Shown here piece by piece: positions 18,437 to 22,335 of a stretch of DNA of 22,335 bases; within the stretch, counting starts at the first letter, position 1; each line of letters opens with the position of its first letter. The notes under the pieces are model-generated. The model saw only the letters and a program-made list of their open reading frames with translations. It had not been told where the DNA came from and ran no database searches. This stretch comes from Nemertoderma westbladi (lineage: Eukaryota > Xenacoelomorpha > Nemertodermatida > Nemertodermatidae), in NCBI GenBank assembly GCA_032718475.1, contig JAUCBJ010003392.1, positions 1 to 22,335 on the forward strand, read 5' to 3'. A program made the position numbers and the translations under genes.

Positions 18437-18872
18437 GACAACCTTCTTTTTCAACATTCTTTTAAATCTGCAGTTAAATCTCACCTCCGTGTGCAATGTA
18501 AAAATAGGTACAATAGTCCTACAGTAAGTTATTAGTTTATTAATTATTTACAATTTATACTGTAATTAAGTTTTATAATAAATCTAATACAAAATAATGT
18601 ACATTACATCTTTATCGTTGAGTCGGACATTGTCACGCTCTTGGTAAAGTTGTACATGTACATAGTGTAATTACGTTTTATATTGGTTTTAGGTTAGCGT
18701 AGTGTAATATTGTATTTGTAACCAAGTAACATAAAGGACCCCCTTGGAAATAAGCTGCAAAGCTTTAGGGGTAATCCTATATGTTATGTTGGACAATACC
18801 TTTATACCGGTACATTGTTTGGTGTATTTGTTATTGTTTTTTACATAATGTATAAATAAATCTATCTATATA
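18437..18872 (+). pseudogene. LINE remnant C: ORF end, 3' UTR and simple-repeat tail
   Basis: QHSFKSAVKSHLRV near 18455-18500, then about 190 bp of AT-rich sequence, then the conserved 3' UTR (ggacccccttggaaataagc at about 18735), ending in ataaataaatctatctatat. This order is that of a 5'-truncated CR1/L2-like LINE. Taken with remnant A and the 18088 copy, it indicates at least three insertions of one family within 1.7 kb. Confidence 0.7.
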
Positions 18873-19105
18873 ACCTCAGTCTCATATTTAAACTTTCGGG
18901 TGATATTCTTACTAGTTAGTTACATTAGCCCAACTTATCAGCGCTCTGGTGTTATCCACGTCGGCCTATGGGTTGTAGCTCAAAGTAGTCACTCACTTAG
19001 TAACAATAAACTTATAGAACACTACTTGAGTAAATGAGTAGGGCCCATTGTTGAAGCAATTATGTGGTAAGTGTCATGCCTAAGGACATAAAAGTGCGAA
19101 ATTTC
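18873..19105. other. Intergenic; possible SINE body
   Basis: No gene. If the tRNA-like sequence at 19106-19190 heads a SINE on the minus strand, its body would occupy part of this stretch, but I see no defined tail. Confidence 0.3.
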
Positions 19106-19190
19106 TACAGCCTTTAGTCGGATTTGAACCTGTGCCGCCCAACACTAGTGAAACCAGTTCAGGCGCTGTATCCACTCGGACACTGTGACA
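19106..19190 (-). mobile_element. tRNA-like SINE head (Ser/Leu-type) or tRNA pseudogene
   Basis: The minus strand has a recognisable A box, gtgtccgagtgga (about 19174-19186), and B box ggttcaaatcc (19120-19130), spaced as in class II (long variable arm) tRNAs. The acceptor ends do not pair and the anticodon stem is imperfect, so it is not a working tRNA. This is the usual look of a tRNA-derived SINE promoter. Confidence 0.55.
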
Positions 19191-19252
19191 TAGATTTATC
19201 ACAACCCTGGGAAACACATTTCCACATACCATACCAGTACAGGATAGGTCTA

Positions 19253-19558
19253 GCCCCGTTCACATCCAACGGTGCGTGAGCGGTAAAGTAGTCTAGCGGT
19301 ATTGAAGCGGTAAGCCAGCGGTACACTACCCGGAGCCCGTTCACACCCAACGGTACCGTTGCGGTAACTGATTGTCTATCTGTCGACTGTGAATTCAACA
19401 GGAAATTACATTAATTGTTTTAACATTCTCTAAATGGGCTGCGGTAAACCGCGTGGTGAACAGCACAACTACCTGTTGGGTCGTTCACAGTCAGCGGTAT
19501 ACCGCTGGCCCTGCGGTACACCGCGCGGTGTACCGTTCCGTTGGATGTGAACGGGCCT
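19253..19558. mobile_element. MITE with cccgttcacatccaacgg termini
   Basis: cccgttcacatccaacgg at the left (from about 19255) and its exact reverse complement at 19538-19555 bound a 306-bp element filled with gcggta/taccgc words in both orientations, including gcggtacaccgcgcggtgta. A second, inner near-copy of the terminus (cccgttcacacccaacgg, about 19337) suggests either a compound structure or a nested element. No target duplication is clear and no coding frame is present. Confidence 0.8.
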
Positions 19559-20300
19559 TCAGAGAGGTAGAACTAACATGAAACGGTTAGAAATGAAGTC
19601 CAGTGCTGCGCGGCAGTTGGATCCCAGACTACACCACTACCTGCAGTTTTGGGGAGTAAATAAACTCCAAGCCACCTGCCATGAACAGATCCCAGCAAAG
19701 TCACATCCTTCGAAATTGCTACTAATATGCTGCTAATTTGATCGAAATAAATTTTCTTCGAAATTATCAGCATTTTTGCCGTCTAAATTGTCTGATGATT
19801 CAGTCTACAATTCGTAGGATAAATTCATAAATTATCCTTCTAAACGAAGGATAAATTTGAAGACTATTCGAAGATTCTGAAGATTTAGCTAGTTTTTAGC
19901 CGGCAAATAGAAGGATAAATATGCCTACTATTCGCCGGATAAATTATCCTTCTAAACGAAGGATAAATTTGTAGACTTTTCAAAAGGTTGGATCATTTAG
20001 CTTAGTTTTGTTAAGTTATGCATAGTTACTGTATGTTATGTTTTATCCGGCAAATACTGAGAGTACAGTAAAATAATAATTATATAGTTATGCCTACTAA
20101 TAATCCGAATATTTTTTTTATCTGGGGACCATATTTAGCAGTAAATTAGTACAAAGTTATCAGTTCTTTAGAATTGTCGATTATATAATAATATCATCTG
20201 ATGCAAAGAAAATTGATCTACAGTATATTATGTCCAGTGCCATTCATATTGTTTTATGAAATAAATCCATTAATTACTGTGTGATGCTGTGTCTGTCCTT
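19559..20300. other. AT-rich repeat-derived region
   Basis: No gene. It contains the two identical palindromes at 19829 and 19941 and several agccggca/ccggataaa words that recur at 22090-22160, so much of it probably belongs to one repeat family. Confidence 0.45.
19829..19970. repeat. Two identical 30-bp palindromes, 112 bp apart
   Basis: aaattatccttc - taaac - gaaggataaattt occurs at 19829-19858 and 19941-19970 without difference. Each folds into a 12-bp-stem hairpin. Related words (cttcgaag, ccggataaa) surround them. Confidence 0.9.
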
Positions 20301-21093
20301 AAAGGTGCGGCAATCCATGTATCCAGAGTCTGCAGGTCTGAGTGTATGGCAGAGCTAGAGGTAAAGGCGATGTCCATACTGCCCTATGTCACTGTCAGAA
20401 TGTCAGACACCTGTAAAAACGAGACTATCTGACTATGTCTTTCAGGCAGTCAGTTAAATCCTGGGGACAAACAAAGCACATATTTTTTCAGTATTAATAC
20501 GTGTACCATATCCGAAACTGAAAGTTTTAAAAAATATGTCCTTTTATACTACAGTATAACGATACAGAAACTATTTACTCTAACTGCTCTATACTGTATA
20601 AAATATATTCTTAATTAATAATTATTTTTAAATCTTTTATTTAATAAACAAATTTTAATATTTAATATTTTCTTGCTATCATGCACCCCGGTCAGCCTGT
20701 ACAATCAGCTCGTCGCACATCTGCACATGTACCTAACAGTACAACATGTCGCAGCGCAGTTTCGTACCTGCTGACCCATACCGTACCTCCCTCATAATGT
20801 ACTTAGTAACTGAGCCAGAATTTGTATTTTTGCTTTTTATTCTTTAGCTACAAGCATTTGAAAAAAGTGTCACCGGCGGCGATATCAGCACCAGTCCCAT
20901 CTCAGTTCTTCAACCTTATATTAATTTGTTGGTTCTGATGGAAAGCTGACCATGCAAGGATTCCAAATATGTAAAACATTTCAATTTAGGAAATAGCTGA
21001 GATATGGGTTTTCGAAAGTTGAATGTTTTTTCACGGCGCGAGGCTATTTTTTTCTATTTAATAAATAAACCATGTTCTAGAACATGATGTAAA
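20301..21093. other. Intergenic stretch without a recognised gene
   Basis: AT-rich, only short frames, none with a recognisable domain; no repeat structure stood out. Confidence 0.4.
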
Positions 21094-21102
21094 AACGTAA
21101 CT

Positions 21103-21250
21103 AGGGGGCGTTCATAAAGTATGTCACGCACTAGGGCGGGGGGGGGGGGGGGGTCGAGCTTGCGTGACATTTTGTAACAGAGGGGAGGGGGGGGGGGGTG
21201 GTCAAAAGTCGGGAAAATTTGCGTGACATACTTTATGAACGCCCCCCTAG
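21103..21250. mobile_element. Short MITE with agggggcgttcataaagtat termini
   Basis: The left end agggggcgttcataaagtat, continuing gtcacgc, is mirrored by gcgtgacatactttatgaac then gcccccct at 21221-21248. Direct repeats aacgtaact flank it (21094-21102 and 21251-21259), read as a target duplication of 7-9 bp depending on where the end is placed. Two long G runs lie inside. The terminus is of a type seen in small MITEs of many aquatic animals. Confidence 0.88.
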
Positions 21251-21510
21251 AACGTAACTGAGGGTTCAGACTCACTTCCCAGAAAGACTGATTACTACTG
21301 TGAACAATTCGTATCTGGGAATTTAAATTCGTACTGTAACTGGGAACTGAAATTTGAAACCGGAATTTCAGATTTGTAAATCTGATGAGCATTCGCAGCA
21401 TATGGTCTTTTCCTTACCAGCCGCTTGGTCCATTACTATGTAAAATATTATCACTTCTTTATATGGCTGATAATTGTCTTCGAAAACGAATATAATTTAT
21501 CAGGCAATAT

Positions 21511-21745
21511 TATATTTGAGGGTATACATGGAAACTTTAGGTGATAATCGATGTTGATGACTCTATTAAAATTAATTAAATTTAGATGTATTTAATTAAT
21601 AATTATGCTTCTCTGATGATGAAAATGTGCATTTCATCATCAGAGAAGCATAATTATTAATTAAATGCATCTAAATTTAATTAATTTTAATAGAGTCATC
21701 AACATCGATTATCACCTAAAGTTTCCATGGATACCCTCAAATATA
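21511..21745. repeat. Near-perfect 235-bp palindrome
   Basis: Arms of 114 bp (21511-21624 and 21632-21745) around a 7-base loop, atgtgca. By eye only two mismatched pairs are found (within ggtatacatgg/ccatggatacc and gatgtattt/aaatgcatc), with no indels. It is AT-rich, and TA dinucleotides abut both ends. Any transcript would fold into a long hairpin. It could be a palindromic Tc1/mariner-type MITE or a recent inverted duplication. Confidence 0.95.
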
Positions 21746-21855
21746 TATTGATTATATATTTCTCTATATACTCAGCCGGACAGCCGCTTCCATTAATTAG
21801 TATATAACGTATTGTAGGATAGGGAAGTAGGATGTAGGGTAGGATAAGGTAGGTA

Positions 21856-21876
21856 CCCCCCCCCCCCCCCCCCCCC
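21856..21876. repeat. Poly(C) tract, 21 bases
   Basis: An uninterrupted homopolymer. Comparable G runs occur at 3337-3359 and 21138-21153. Such runs are prone to slippage and sequencing error, and their lengths should not be taken literally. Confidence 0.9.
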
Positions 21877-22335
21877 TCCCTATCCACACGCAGGTCCAGT
21901 GATTGGACTTGTTTGTAGCAGTTACATTTTGTTTGTTCGAAAAATAGTCTTTTTTTATGCTTCAAAAATGCTTCTAATAATGTATGAAATTATCTTTCGA
22001 AAATGCTTCGTAAACTTCTAATTGAAGGCTTAATAGTCTACTAAACGATGGATATTTATCTTCGAAATCCACCCTTCGAAACCTTTAAGAACATTGGAAC
22101 TAAAAAGCCGGCTTTTATCCGGCGAAATTAGCAAAGTATTAGCCGGCGAAATTAGTAGCAATTTATCAGCGACTTATCATGCTATGACTTTGCAGGGATG
22201 GCACTTCTTCAGAACACCGCATCCTGTTTTCTTGAGTTAAGGGTACGTGTATAATTATAGAGAAGAATGGGTTTAACCGGATTGATTCGAGTAACGTAAA
22301 ATATATTTTTTGTTTCTCACATTTAATTGTATTGC
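21877..22335. other. Right end of the window, no recognised gene
   Basis: AT-rich, with cttcgaaa, ccggcttttatccggcgaaa and two copies of agccggcgaaattag-like sequence at 22123-22156, related to the words at 19890-19970. Confidence 0.4.

Larger units (their letters stand above)
19678..22205. repeat. Possible 2.5-kb element with degenerate inverted ends
   Basis: gcaaagtca (19694) and aaattgctactaat (19713-19726) reappear in order on the opposite strand at 22193-22185 and 22164-22151, with tgccat outside both. The pair encloses the MITE at 21103 and the palindrome at 21511, and both flanks share ccggcgaaatta/ccggataaa words. No transposase is seen. Spacing differs by 10 bp between ends; the link is tentative. 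Confidence 0.4.

Noticed and set aside
19106-19190. Functional tRNA-Ser or tRNA-Leu gene
   Set aside because: The acceptor arms do not pair and the anticodon stem is faulty; A and B boxes alone fit a SINE.

Overview
This window looks like nuclear DNA from an invertebrate animal. It is AT-rich, gene-sparse and crowded with satellites, MITE-like elements and LINE remnants. Its genes are metazoan families, and one has GT-AG introns. Frequent taggcctac and tgtacagta words are a common look in marine invertebrate genomes, but I cannot place the species or phylum. There are no operons, Shine-Dalgarno sites or bacterial gene packing.

Layout: (1) bases 1-1903 are a 23-bp minisatellite with higher-order structure, followed to about 2290 by weak diverged repeats. 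(2) 3080-4251 is a fold-back, non-autonomous DNA transposon with a perfect 104-bp inverted repeat and a 9-bp target duplication. (3) 5552-7147 (+) is an uninterrupted dolichol kinase gene. (4) A spliced REEP5/6-like gene lies tail-to-tail with it on the minus strand: exons at 7402-7631 and 8228-8306, and possibly a start exon near 9800. Its long putative first intron holds a long-TIR DNA element (8773-9728). (5) 10266-11620 holds minisatellites and short repeats. (6) 11965-12588 (-) is D-aminoacyl-tRNA deacylase and 12880-13245 (-) is a FAM136A-like CX3C protein. (7) 14994-16148 (+) is a bZIP factor of the CREBZF (Zhangfei) type. (8) From 16149 to the end I find no host gene. That stretch holds twin 276-bp MITEs, decayed LINE 3' ends, a tRNA-like SINE head, two further MITEs and a near-perfect 235-bp palindrome.

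The genes do not form a pathway. DOLK and REEP both act at the ER (dolichyl-phosphate supply; membrane shaping). DTD1 does translation quality control, FAM136A is mitochondrial, and CREBZF is a nuclear regulator linked in vertebrates to ER and metabolic stress. The four clear non-REEP genes are each a single open frame although the REEP gene has introns. The most unusual signals are the modular fold-back element, the long palindrome, the apparently C-terminally truncated REEP, and the DTD1 tail built around three full CRE palindromes (TGACGTCA).
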